Part shown: piece by piece, positions 17,100 to 24,521 of the stretch
Numbering within the stretch: position 1 is the first letter of the stretch
How the letters are laid out: each line of letters starts with the position of its first letter
Assembly (NCBI GenBank): GCA_046537875.1
Contig: JBKHJZ010000005.1
Span: 1-49,350, forward strand
DNA: 49,350 nt
Reading direction: 5' to 3'
Source of the DNA: JBKHJZ01 sp046537875
GTDB lineage: Bacteria > Actinomycetota > Acidimicrobiia > Acidimicrobiales > VFJN01
Notes under the pieces: model-generated
What the model saw: only the letters and a program-made list of their open reading frames with translations
What the model was told of the DNA's origin: nothing
The model's database searches: none
Position numbers and translations under genes: made by a program

Positions 17100-17280
17100 C
17101 CCTGCCGCGGCGCGCCCGCCGCTGCCGCAGCAGGTCCCAGCACTGGTCGAGCGCCACCTCGATCTCCCGGAGGCGCCGGGCGCCGTCGGGGTCCAGGCCG
17201 TCGGGGCCCGATGAGCGCTCGAGGTCGTGCTCCTCGTCGACCAGGTCGCCGATCCGCTGGATCAGCTCGTCGTCGTTCAT
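17038..17280 (-). CDS. DUF2630 family protein
   Basis: 80 residues, highly charged and probably a helical hairpin: IQRIGDLVDEEHDLE, then LREIEVALDQCWDLLRQRRA, and a C-terminal VRPEQVVERYEQ. This matches DUF2630, a small actinobacterial family of unknown function. GGAGGA precedes the ATG with good spacing. Its 3' end overlaps the assigned start of the CapA-like gene, so the two are probably co-transcribed. Confidence 0.88.
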   Translation of the reverse strand: MNDDELIQRIGDLVDEEHDLERSSGPDGLDPDGARRLREIEVALDQCWDLLRQRRARRGRGEDPDLAEVRPEQVVERYEQ

Positions 17281-17391
17281 CGCGGGTCCTCCGGAGGCGC
17301 CGGCCCGCTCGCGAGCCAGCGTGCGCGTGGACAGGAACGTCCGCCTGATGGTGCCACCACGCGGGACACCGGGGAAGGGCGCCCGGCCGTC

Positions 17392-18933
17392 TCAGCAGGA
17401 CTTCCCGGGGGGCGGCTCGCCCACCACGTCCCGGGGACTGGTGGTCGTGGTGGTGGGAGCCTCGGTGGTCGTGGTCACGGGCTCCTCGGCCCCACCGCCG
17501 GCCGAACCGGCCTCCGACTCCCCGTCGGCCGTCGGGTCCTCGCCCTCCCCGGCTCCCGCATCGTCGCCGGCTGCGCCCGGGGCCGGCGAACCGCCGGGCC
17601 GCACGTCGTCCGGCAGCTTGTCGAGCGGCGTGGGCTGATCGTGCACGGTGGTGAAGTCCGGCCCGAGCACCACCTCGACCTCGTGCTCCTCCAGCTCCGG
17701 GTCCTCCACCACATCGGCGCCGCCGGTGATGTGGCGCACCACGCGGAGCCCGTACTCGTCCTCGCCCGGCGCATGGCGGACCGTGGTCCGCTCGGGTCGC
17801 TCCTCCACTGGGACGTTGCCGGGCTCCCGCAGGTCGAAGCCCACCGCAGCGAACGCCCCCGAGGCGTCGTTGGCGAGGCCGTCCTCGTCGGTCCCGTTGA
17901 GCACGGTCAGCCCCACGAGGTCGGGGCTGATGTCACCGGGGTCGAGGCCCCGGAAGATGTTGAGGATCGGGGCGGCTGTGTGGTCGTCGAGCACGACCCG
18001 GTCGGGATCCTGGGGATGCTCGAGCACCGGCAGTGGGTGGGTCTCGAGGGCACCGGCGGCGACGTCGCGGAACCGGCCCGCCAGGTCCTCGATGTCGCCC
18101 AGGCCGAGCGTGTCGTCGAGCCGGACGCTGTCGACCGCGATGTCGATCATCGACGCCAGCTTCGTCGGGTTCCGGCTCGACTTGAGCTGCTCGAGCGCCT
18201 CGGCCACGGCCCGCCGCACGAACACCTGCTGGCGCTCGACCCGGGTGAGGTCGCTGTTGAGCGGGTCGCTCACCCACCGGCCCTCGTTCCTGTACTCGAT
18301 GTGGCGGGAGCGGACGTATCCGAGCGCCCTCTCGCCCGACAGGCTCACGCAGCCGCGCCGCGTGACGTGCAGCCCCGACCGCCTGTCTCGCACGGGCTGG
18401 TCGAACCACAGCGACACGCCGCCGAGCTCATCGACCAGCCGCTCGAACCCGTCGAAGCCGACCTCGACGTAGTGGTGGATGGGGATGCCGAAGTTCTGCC
18501 GGATCGTGTCGATGAGCACCTGCTCGCCGTCGTCCATGGAGTACGCAGCGTTGATCATCCCGGTGCGCCCGGTGCCCGCGAGCTGAACCACGAGGTCGCG
18601 CGGGAAGGAGACCAGGTCGGCGGTCTCCTCGGCGGGCGTCACCCGGAGCACCATGATCGTGTCGGTGCGCTTGCCTTCGACCCCCTCGCGGTTGTCGCTG
18701 CCCACGATGAGGAAGTTCTCGGGGTCACCCGGGGGGGCCTCGTCGATGCCCAGCCCGGTCACCCGATCGACGCTCAGGTACTTCACGAGGACGTACCCGG
18801 TCACCGCGGCACCCGACAGCGACACCAGTGCGAGCGTGATGCCGAGGCCCAGGATCACGCGCTGGCGCACCGACCGCGCCACCCGCCGCCTGCCGGCGGG
18901 CGCGAGGGCAGCGAAGTGCCGGGGGCTCGACAT
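17392..18933 (-). CDS. LytR-CpsA-Psr family cell-wall ligase with LytR_C domain
   Basis: 513 residues. A basic cytosolic N-terminus and one membrane helix (about 26-50) are followed by the LCP domain (about 70-240) and a LytR_C-like domain (about 345-430, with VLNGTDEDGLA). LCP proteins transfer undecaprenyl-linked polymers such as arabinogalactan or teichoic acids to peptidoglycan outside the cell. The pyrophosphate-binding residues are in GSDNRE (D80), RTDTIMV (R89, D91) and FPRDLVV (R112, D113). The C-terminus is a low-complexity Gly/Ala/Glu and Thr-rich tail, probably wall-embedded. It is divergent from the FrhB-like gene. Confidence 0.93.
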   Translation of the reverse strand: MSSPRHFAALAPAGRRRVARSVRQRVILGLGITLALVSLSGAAVTGYVLVKYLSVDRVTGLGIDEAPPGDPENFLIVGSDNREGVEGKRTDTIMVLRVTPAEETADLVSFPRDLVVQLAGTGRTGMINAAYSMDDGEQVLIDTIRQNFGIPIHHYVEVGFDGFERLVDELGGVSLWFDQPVRDRRSGLHVTRRGCVSLSGERALGYVRSRHIEYRNEGRWVSDPLNSDLTRVERQQVFVRRAVAEALEQLKSSRNPTKLASMIDIAVDSVRLDDTLGLGDIEDLAGRFRDVAAGALETHPLPVLEHPQDPDRVVLDDHTAAPILNIFRGLDPGDISPDLVGLTVLNGTDEDGLANDASGAFAAVGFDLREPGNVPVEERPERTTVRHAPGEDEYGLRVVRHITGGADVVEDPELEEHEVEVVLGPDFTTVHDQPTPLDKLPDDVRPGGSPAPGAAGDDAGAGEGEDPTADGESEAGSAGGGAEEPVTTTTEAPTTTTTSPRDVVGEPPPGKSC

Positions 18934-19060
18934 GAGCCTCTGACATTACTCGGCGGCCAGGAGCTACCGGCGGCGCGCACACGAGCACGCGGCGGCGGGA
19001 CGCGCGCCGGCCGGTGTCCCGCGACGACCCCGTGGGGTGAGCGTGCGGCGGGCGGAACGG

Positions 19061-19072
19061 TAGGTTGCGGAC
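19061..19072 (+). promoter_or_regulatory. -10-like box for a leaderless transcript
   Basis: TAGGTT (19061-19066) ends six bases before the ATG at 19073, so transcription would begin at or next to the start codon. No convincing -35 hexamer or ribosome site is seen. Confidence 0.5.
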
Positions 19073-20269
19073 ATGGCCGTGACCGAGCCCCAGGCCCCCG
19101 CCAAGCCCGCCCGCGAACGCTGGTCGTTCCAGTGGAAGGAGCTCTACGCCGAGGTCATCGAGAGCGGGCTCTGCACCGGCTGTGCCGGGTGTGTGATCGC
19201 CTGCCCGCACGATGTGATCGGCTACCGGCACGAGCCGGGCGAGTACAAGCCGTTCCACCTCGAGGACGAGCTCGGGCCCGACAACTGCATCCACGGCGAG
19301 AAGGGCTGCACCAGCTGCACCCGCGCCTGCCCCCGCTTCCGGGCGTGGGAACCGCAGGCCGACGAGCACCTCTTCGCCCGCGTCCGTGGCGACGACGAGG
19401 TGGCCGGCATCTACCAGGACATCCTCCTCACCCGGGCCAGCGACGACATGGTCCACCGGATGGGCCAGGACGGCGGCCTCGTCTCGGCCCTGCTCATCTG
19501 GGCGCTGGAGAACGACTACATCGACGCCGCGCTCACCTCGTTCCTCGAGGGCGACGGGCGGACCTGGAAGGCCCGGCCGGGCGTGGCGGCGAGCAAGGAG
19601 CAGATCCTCGAGTCGGCCGGCAGCCGGTACACCTACTCGGCGAACACCCTCGCCCTCGGCGAGGCCCTCGAGCGCGGCCATCAGCGACTGGCCCTGGTGG
19701 GCATGTCGTGCCAGTCGTCGGTGCCGCCGATCATGTGGAGCCGCAAGGTCGGCAAGGTGTCGAAGCCGTTCCTGTTCAACATCGGGTTGCTCTGCTCGAA
19801 GACCTTCGACGACGCGATCTTCGAGGAGCTGTTCTGGACCAAGTACGGGCTCCACATCTCCGAGATCGTGAAGATGAACATCAAGGGCGTCTTCCAGATC
19901 TGGATGCGCGACGGTCGCTACCACGAGATCCCGCTGAAGGAGTGCCACGCCTGGACGCGTGAGGGCTGCAACCACTGCCCCGACTTCGCCGCCGAGCACG
20001 CGGACATCGCCACGGGCGGCATCGGCAAGGACAACGACTGGACGCTGACGATCGTCCGCACCGACCTCGGGCGCGAGATCATCAGCCGGATGATCGCCGA
20101 CGGTTCGATCATCGCCCGCCCCGGCGACGAGGACCCCGGGGCCATCGCCCTCATGCGCAAGCTGTCGCTGAAGAGCCGCGAGCGGTGGCCCGGCTTCGCC
20201 GTCGACGACCCACGGCCGCCCGGTGCACGGAAGCGGGACGCCGTCGAGCAGGCGGCGTCAGGGAGCTGA
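19073..20269 (+). CDS. coenzyme F420 hydrogenase/dehydrogenase beta-subunit family protein (FrhB-like)
   Basis: 398 residues. An N-terminal ferredoxin-like domain holds CTGCAGCVIACP (C34, C37, C40, C44) and a second cluster with wide spacing (C72, C79, C82, C86 in CTSCTRACP). It is followed by an FrhB N-terminal domain and a C-terminal domain with CNHCPDFAAEHADIATGG, a further Fe-S motif. FrhB-type proteins bind FAD and pass electrons between Fe-S clusters and coenzyme F420, which many actinobacteria make. No hydrogenase or other subunits are nearby, so it may be a free-standing ferredoxin:F420 oxidoreductase. The electron partner is unknown. Confidence 0.87.
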   Translation: MAVTEPQAPAKPARERWSFQWKELYAEVIESGLCTGCAGCVIACPHDVIGYRHEPGEYKPFHLEDELGPDNCIHGEKGCTSCTRACPRFRAWEPQADEHLFARVRGDDEVAGIYQDILLTRASDDMVHRMGQDGGLVSALLIWALENDYIDAALTSFLEGDGRTWKARPGVAASKEQILESAGSRYTYSANTLALGEALERGHQRLALVGMSCQSSVPPIMWSRKVGKVSKPFLFNIGLLCSKTFDDAIFEELFWTKYGLHISEIVKMNIKGVFQIWMRDGRYHEIPLKECHAWTREGCNHCPDFAAEHADIATGGIGKDNDWTLTIVRTDLGREIISRMIADGSIIARPGDEDPGAIALMRKLSLKSRERWPGFAVDDPRPPGARKRDAVEQAASGS

Positions 20270-20549
20270 GCCGGGGTCGCACTACGAGTTGACGGCCCGG
20301 GCTGGGGGCGGCCATTGCCCCGGGCTCACGGGCCGGAACACATCGCGTCGGGAGTGGACCGAGGCGTGGACTCGGCCGGTTCCCGAGGCGTGGGGTTCCG
20401 CCGCCCTGGGGCCGAGGTCATGGGTTCCGCATCCGGTACCCATCAGATGTGGCTCCTGTGGGCGGCGTCCAGCGTGCGCCGCCCGGTCGCGCAAGTCCTT
20501 GTGGCACCCGTGCGAGCCGACTGGAATTGAACGCGTGTTCGGACCGGTC
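20270..20549. other. hairpin-rich leader upstream of the DUF222-HNH gene
   Basis: No gene is seen in these 280 bases, but three inverted repeats lie in order. GCCCGGG (20295-20301) pairs with CCCGGGC (20319-20325). ATGGGTTCC (20420-20428) pairs with GGTACCCAT (20435-20443) with one mismatch. GGGCGGCG (20460-20467) pairs perfectly with CGCCGCCC (20477-20484). The first may end the FrhB-like transcript. The other two lie within 130 bases of the nuclease start and could form a structured leader or part of a mobile element end. Confidence 0.5.
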
Positions 20550-21812
20550 ATGACGAGGGAGGTTGAACCGGTCGACCGGGCCGTCGACGTTCTCGCCGGG
20601 CTCGACCCCGACTCCCTGGATGACCTGACCCTGACCACCGCGGTCGCCGAGCTGCGCCGGGTGCGGGCCCGGCTCGACGCGGTGCAGGCCCGGCTGCTCG
20701 ACGCGCTGGACCGGCGCCGCCCGTGGGCCGAGGGCGGGTACCGCAGCACCGCCGCCTGGCTGGCCGCCTCGGACAACACCGCGGTGGGGGAGGCGCACCG
20801 GGATGTGCGCCTGGCCCGCCGGCTGCGCTCGATGCCCGCCACCGCCGCTGCCCTGGCCGCTGGTGACATCACCGCGACCCACGCCCGGCGCCTCGCCGGG
20901 CTCGCCGGGCCGGGCACCGCGGCCGCGTTCGCCGGGGCCGAGGAGCTCCTGGTGGGCCAGGCCCGCAGCCTGCGCTTCGCCGATTTCGCCAAGGCGTGCG
21001 CCTACTGGGCGCGCCTCGCCCGCCACGACGCCCCCGACCCGGACACAGCAGACCGCGAGCACCGCCACGTGAGCCTGCACGACGGGCTACGCGGCACGGG
21101 CCTGCTCACGGGCGAGCTCACCCCCGTGGCCAAGGCCACCGTGCGCGCCGCCCTCGAACGCATCGAGACCGAGCTGTTCGACGCCGACTGGGCCGCGGCC
21201 CGGGCCGAACACGGCGAGGCCGCCACCGCCGCCGACCTGGCCCGCACCCCCCGCCAGCGCCGCCACGACGCCCTGGTGGAGATGGCCACCCGCGCCGCCA
21301 CCGCAGCCCCCGGGGGCCGCCGGCCCGCGCCGCTGGTCAGCGTGCTCGTCGGCTACCAGGCCTTCAACAACGTCTGCGAGCTCGCCGATGGCACCCTGGT
21401 GTCCCCCGGCACCGTCGCCTCCCTGCTGGACGAGGCGGTGATCGAACGGGTCGTGCTCGACGGGCCCTCCCGGGTGCTGGACCTGGGCCGGGCCCGCAGC
21501 TTCACCGGCGCCGCCCGCCGCGCCGTGGAGATCACCCAACCCCGCTGCGACGGGCCCGGCTGCCACATCCCCGCCCACCGCTGCCACATCGACCACCTCT
21601 GGCGCCACGCCGACGGCGGCCCCACCCGGCCCGACAACGGCCGCACCCTCTGCGGCCCCCACAACCGCGACCGCGAACGCCCCCAGCCACGATCCCGCTC
21701 CCCGCACCCGCCACCACCCCTCACCCCCGACCAACAAGCCAAAGTGCTCGAGCTGCTCCGCAAACGCATCTGCGACCGCCTCCGCCACGACCCCACCTGG
21801 GGCGACCCCTGA
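20550..21812 (+). CDS. DUF222 / HNH endonuclease (13E12-repeat family)
   Basis: 420 residues. The N-terminal DUF222 domain covers about residues 20-300 (for example GYRSTAAWLAA and GDITATHARRLAGLAGPG). The C-terminal HNH nuclease motif at 333-375 has the treble-clef cysteines C333, C338 and C368, and HIDH with H346 and H349, N363 and H371. The family matches the REP13E12 genes of mycobacteria, which occur in many copies, resemble selfish elements and can serve as phage integration sites. The last quarter is extremely C-rich, unlike the neighbouring genes. An in-frame GTG five codons upstream is possible. Biological role is unknown; a mobile or former mobile element is my inference. Confidence 0.9.
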   Translation: MTREVEPVDRAVDVLAGLDPDSLDDLTLTTAVAELRRVRARLDAVQARLLDALDRRRPWAEGGYRSTAAWLAASDNTAVGEAHRDVRLARRLRSMPATAAALAAGDITATHARRLAGLAGPGTAAAFAGAEELLVGQARSLRFADFAKACAYWARLARHDAPDPDTADREHRHVSLHDGLRGTGLLTGELTPVAKATVRAALERIETELFDADWAAARAEHGEAATAADLARTPRQRRHDALVEMATRAATAAPGGRRPAPLVSVLVGYQAFNNVCELADGTLVSPGTVASLLDEAVIERVVLDGPSRVLDLGRARSFTGAARRAVEITQPRCDGPGCHIPAHRCHIDHLWRHADGGPTRPDNGRTLCGPHNRDRERPQPRSRSPHPPPPLTPDQQAKVLELLRKRICDRLRHDPTWGDP

Positions 21813-21835
21813 CGCGGCCGCGGCCTACGGCGGGA

Positions 21836-22564
21836 TCACCCGGCAGGTGACGGCAGGCCGGCCAGCGACCGGGCACGCCGCAGCACCGCGTCGAACATCT
21901 CCTCGGTCAGCTTGCCCGTGAAGGTGTTCTGCTGGCTCACGTGGTAGCTGCAGACGATGGTCCGGCCCCCGGTGGCCGCCACCTCGACCCCGTGGCCGAA
22001 CGCCGGCCGCGGCCGCACGCCCAGCACCGTGCACAGCGCCTGGTAGCCGAACGCACCGAGCGGCACGAAGACGCGCAGGTCGGGTAGCAGGCCGAGCTCC
22101 CGCTCGAGCCAGGGCCGGCAGCGGTCGCGCTCGGCCGGCGTGGGCCGGTTGGCGGGCGGTGCACAGCGCACCGGCGCGGTGATCCACGCACCGTCGAGTC
22201 GCAGCCCGTCGCCGCGCCTGGTGGAGCTCGGCCGGTTGGCGAACCCCGTGCGCCACAGCGCCGCGTACAGGAAGTCGCCCGAGCGGTCGCCGGTGAACAT
22301 CCGCCCCGTGCGGTTCGCACCGTGCGCCGCCGGCGCCAGGCCGACGAGCGCCACCCGGGCCGCGGGATCGCCGAATCCCGGCACCGGGCGCGCCCAGTAC
22401 TCCTCGTCGCGGAACGCCGCGCGCTTCTCCCGCGCCACCTGCTCGCGCCACGCCACCAGCCTGGGGCAGGCCCGGCACCGGGTGATCTCGGCCTCCAACC
22501 GGTCGAGCGCACCGGGATCGGGCGGCCCCGTGCGGCCGTCCACCGGTTCCGCGGGAGAATCCAC
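21836..22564 (-). CDS. uracil-DNA glycosylase, family 5-like (UdgB)
   Basis: 242 residues. It removes uracil, and in family 5 also some other deaminated bases, from DNA. The family signature GLAPAAHGANRTGR and the upstream PGFGDP are present, and the Fe-S cluster cysteines appear as C30 and C33 (CRACPRL) plus two more in VRCAPP and DRCRPW. The C-terminal HVSQQNTFTGK is the minor-groove loop. I chose the GTG at 22564, seven bases after a TATCGT box; longer readings would run across the divergent phosphomutase gene. Confidence 0.9.
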   Translation of the reverse strand: MDSPAEPVDGRTGPPDPGALDRLEAEITRCRACPRLVAWREQVAREKRAAFRDEEYWARPVPGFGDPAARVALVGLAPAAHGANRTGRMFTGDRSGDFLYAALWRTGFANRPSSTRRGDGLRLDGAWITAPVRCAPPANRPTPAERDRCRPWLERELGLLPDLRVFVPLGAFGYQALCTVLGVRPRPAFGHGVEVAATGGRTIVCSYHVSQQNTFTGKLTEEMFDAVLRRARSLAGLPSPAG

Positions 22565-22590
22565 GGACCCGACGATAGGTTGGGCCGGCG
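22565..22590. promoter_or_regulatory. shared divergent promoter between the glycosylase and the phosphomutase operon
   Basis: Only 26 bases separate the two start codons. The segment ACGATAGGTT (22572-22581) reads as TATCGT on the minus strand, ending seven bases before the glycosylase GTG, and as TAGGTT on the plus strand, ending nine bases before the phosphomutase ATG. The two -10 boxes overlap, so polymerases facing opposite ways would exclude each other. Confidence 0.5.
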
Positions 22591-23286
22591 ATGGCTCGAG
22601 CCGACCGCACCGAGCGTTCCGGGACGCGAGCCGACCGGCGGGTGGGCCGGCGGCGTCGGCCCCGACCCACGGTGGTGGTCCTGGTGCGGCACGGGGCCAC
22701 CGACACGACCGGCCGCGAGCTGCCCGGCCGCGCGCCCGGCCTGCACCTGTCCGAGGCGGGGCGGCGGCAGGCCGACGGCGCCGCCAAGCGGCTGGCCGAG
22801 CTGTTCCCGGCCGTGGCGGCCGTCTACTCGTCCCCGCTCGAGCGCACCCGCGAGACGGCGGCACCGATCGCCGACACCACGGGGAACGACATCGTGATCG
22901 ACGACGGCCTCCTCGAGCTGGACGTCGGCGAGTGGACCGGCATCGAGCTCAAGGTGGCCCGGAAGCGCAAGGAGTGGACGGGCATCCAGCGCTACCCGAG
23001 CGGGTTCACGTTCCCGGGCGGCGAGTCGTTCGTGGCCATGCAGGGCCGCATGGTCGGAGCCATGGACCGCATCCGGGCGGACCACGCCGGCGAGGTCGTC
23101 GTCGCCGTCTCGCACGCCGACCCCATCCGTGCGGTGGTGGCCCACGCCCTGGGCACCCACCTCGACCTGTTCCAGCGCGTCGTCGTCTCGCCGTGCTCGC
23201 TGACCGCCATCGCGTACGGCGACGAGGGGCCCACCGTGCTCACGGTCAACGACACGGGGGCCACGGGCGCGCTGGTCCCGTCGTGA
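22591..23286 (+). CDS. histidine phosphatase, MSMEG_4193 phosphomutase family
   Basis: 231 residues of the phosphoglycerate-mutase-like superfamily. The catalytic RHG is at 33-35 (VLVRHGAT) and the second histidine is H175 (VSHADPI); E109 in LLELDVGEWTG is the likely acid. An Arg-rich extension of about 25 residues precedes the domain. It is the first gene of a conserved actinobacterial set with DUF3090 and SCO1664; in mycobacteria this set lies beside the mycothiol gene mshC, which is absent here. Its stop overlaps the next start (GTGA). The substrate is unknown. Confidence 0.9.
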   Translation: MARADRTERSGTRADRRVGRRRRPRPTVVVLVRHGATDTTGRELPGRAPGLHLSEAGRRQADGAAKRLAELFPAVAAVYSSPLERTRETAAPIADTTGNDIVIDDGLLELDVGEWTGIELKVARKRKEWTGIQRYPSGFTFPGGESFVAMQGRMVGAMDRIRADHAGEVVVAVSHADPIRAVVAHALGTHLDLFQRVVVSPCSLTAIAYGDEGPTVLTVNDTGATGALVPS

Positions 23287-23762
23287 CCGTGGGCGAGTCG
23301 TACGACTTCCCCGTTGCCGACATCTTCTGGCCCGGCGCCGAGGGTCCCCCGGGCAAGCGGGTGTTCTTCCTCGCCGGCGGGACCGGCGACGAGATGGTCT
23401 ACCTGCGATGCGAGAAGCAGCACGTGGCCGCCCTGGGCGAGTACCTGCTGGCGCTGATCGACGACCTGTCGCCCGACATCGAGCCCGCCGAGGGGCACGG
23501 CTCGGTGACGCCCCTGCCGTTCTCGTGGTCGATCGGGTCGATCGGCGTGAAGTACGACGAGCCGACCGAGCGGGTGGTGGTCGTGGTCGAGGAGCTCACC
23601 GACGGCGACGACCCCGCCGTCGCCCGCTTCTGCTTCACGCTGTCCCAGGCCGCCGCGTTCGGCCGGTTCGCGGTCGAGCTGGTGGGGAAGGGCCGGCCCG
23701 GCTGCCCGTTCTGCGGCAACCCGCTCGATCCGGAGGGCCACACGTGCCCGAGGATGAACTGA
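23283..23762 (+). CDS. DUF3090 family protein with C-terminal zinc ribbon
   Basis: 159 residues with a GTG start that overlaps the phosphatase stop. The protein is mostly beta-strand, with YDFPVADIFWPGAEG near the start, and ends with a short zinc-ribbon-like motif CPFCGNP (C141, C144) and HTCPRMN (H153, C155). DUF3090 has no known function. It always seems to travel with the phosphatase and SCO1664 genes in actinobacteria, so a shared pathway is likely. Confidence 0.9.
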   Translation: MTVGESYDFPVADIFWPGAEGPPGKRVFFLAGGTGDEMVYLRCEKQHVAALGEYLLALIDDLSPDIEPAEGHGSVTPLPFSWSIGSIGVKYDEPTERVVVVVEELTDGDDPAVARFCFTLSQAAAFGRFAVELVGKGRPGCPFCGNPLDPEGHTCPRMN

Positions 23763-24517
23763 CGGGCGACGACGCCGGGGCCGCGGACCCGTCGGGCGAC
23801 GCGGCGGCCGATCCGGGCGCGGTCCTCGCCGCCCTCCGGGAGGGCGAGGTGGAGGTGCTCGGCCGCATGCCGTGGAGCTCGAACGCGACCCTCCTGGTCG
23901 AGGTGCACCACGGCCCCTCGTGCGTGCGCGCCGTCTACAAGCCCCGGCGCGGCGAGCGGCCGCTGTGGGACTTCCCGCCCGGACTCGACCGTCGGGAGGT
24001 GGCCGCCTACGAGCTGTCGGCGTGGCTGGGGTGGGACCTCGTGCCCGAGACGGTGCGGCGAGACGATGCCGGGCTGCCCTTCGGCCCCGGCTCGCTCCAG
24101 CGCTTCGTCCCCTTCGACGTCGGGGCCCACTACTTCACCCTGCTCGAGGACGCGGCCCGCCACGCCGCGCTGCGGGCCATCTGCTGCCTCGACCTGCTGA
24201 TCAACAGCGCCGACCGCAAGGGCGGGCACTGTTTGCTGGGCGACGACGGGCGGATCTGGGCCGTGGACAACGGCCTGACGTTCCACTGCGAGACGAAGCT
24301 CCGAACGGTCATCTGGGACTTCGCCGGCGACCCGATCGACGAGCCCCTGCTGCGGGGGGTGCGCCGCCTGGCCGAGGACGCCGGGCCCGAGGCCCTGGGC
24401 GAGCTGCTGGACGCCTCCGAGCGGACCGCGCTGGCCGCGCGCGCCGAGGCCGTGGCGCGGGCGGGCCGGTTCCCGCACGATCACACCGGACGCCGCCACC
24501 CCTGGCCACTGGTGTGA
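23744..24517 (+). CDS. SCO1664 family protein, PI3/4-kinase-like fold
   Basis: 257 residues with a GTG start inside the DUF3090 gene; GGAGGG lies six bases upstream. Kinase-like features are visible: an ATP-binding lysine K66 in AVYKPRRGE, a possible partner glutamate E85 or E90, a catalytic-loop-like NSADRKGGH (D157) and a metal-binding DNGLTFH (D175) in the place of DFG. This resembles atypical kinases of the PI3/4-kinase and HipA type. It is the last gene of the phosphatase/DUF3090/SCO1664 set. Whether it phosphorylates protein, lipid or a small molecule is unknown. Confidence 0.88.
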   Translation: MPEDELTGDDAGAADPSGDAAADPGAVLAALREGEVEVLGRMPWSSNATLLVEVHHGPSCVRAVYKPRRGERPLWDFPPGLDRREVAAYELSAWLGWDLVPETVRRDDAGLPFGPGSLQRFVPFDVGAHYFTLLEDAARHAALRAICCLDLLINSADRKGGHCLLGDDGRIWAVDNGLTFHCETKLRTVIWDFAGDPIDEPLLRGVRRLAEDAGPEALGELLDASERTALAARAEAVARAGRFPHDHTGRRHPWPLV

Positions 24518-24521
24518 CGCG

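Noticed and set aside
17227..19962. 911-codon open frame antisense to the LCP ligase
   Set aside because: It covers the LCP gene in the opposite frame and then reads the FrhB-like gene out of frame.
20515..20545. Reverse-strand TTCAATT resembling a tRNA T loop
   Set aside because: The flanking bases do not form a T stem and there is no anticodon arm or acceptor stem.
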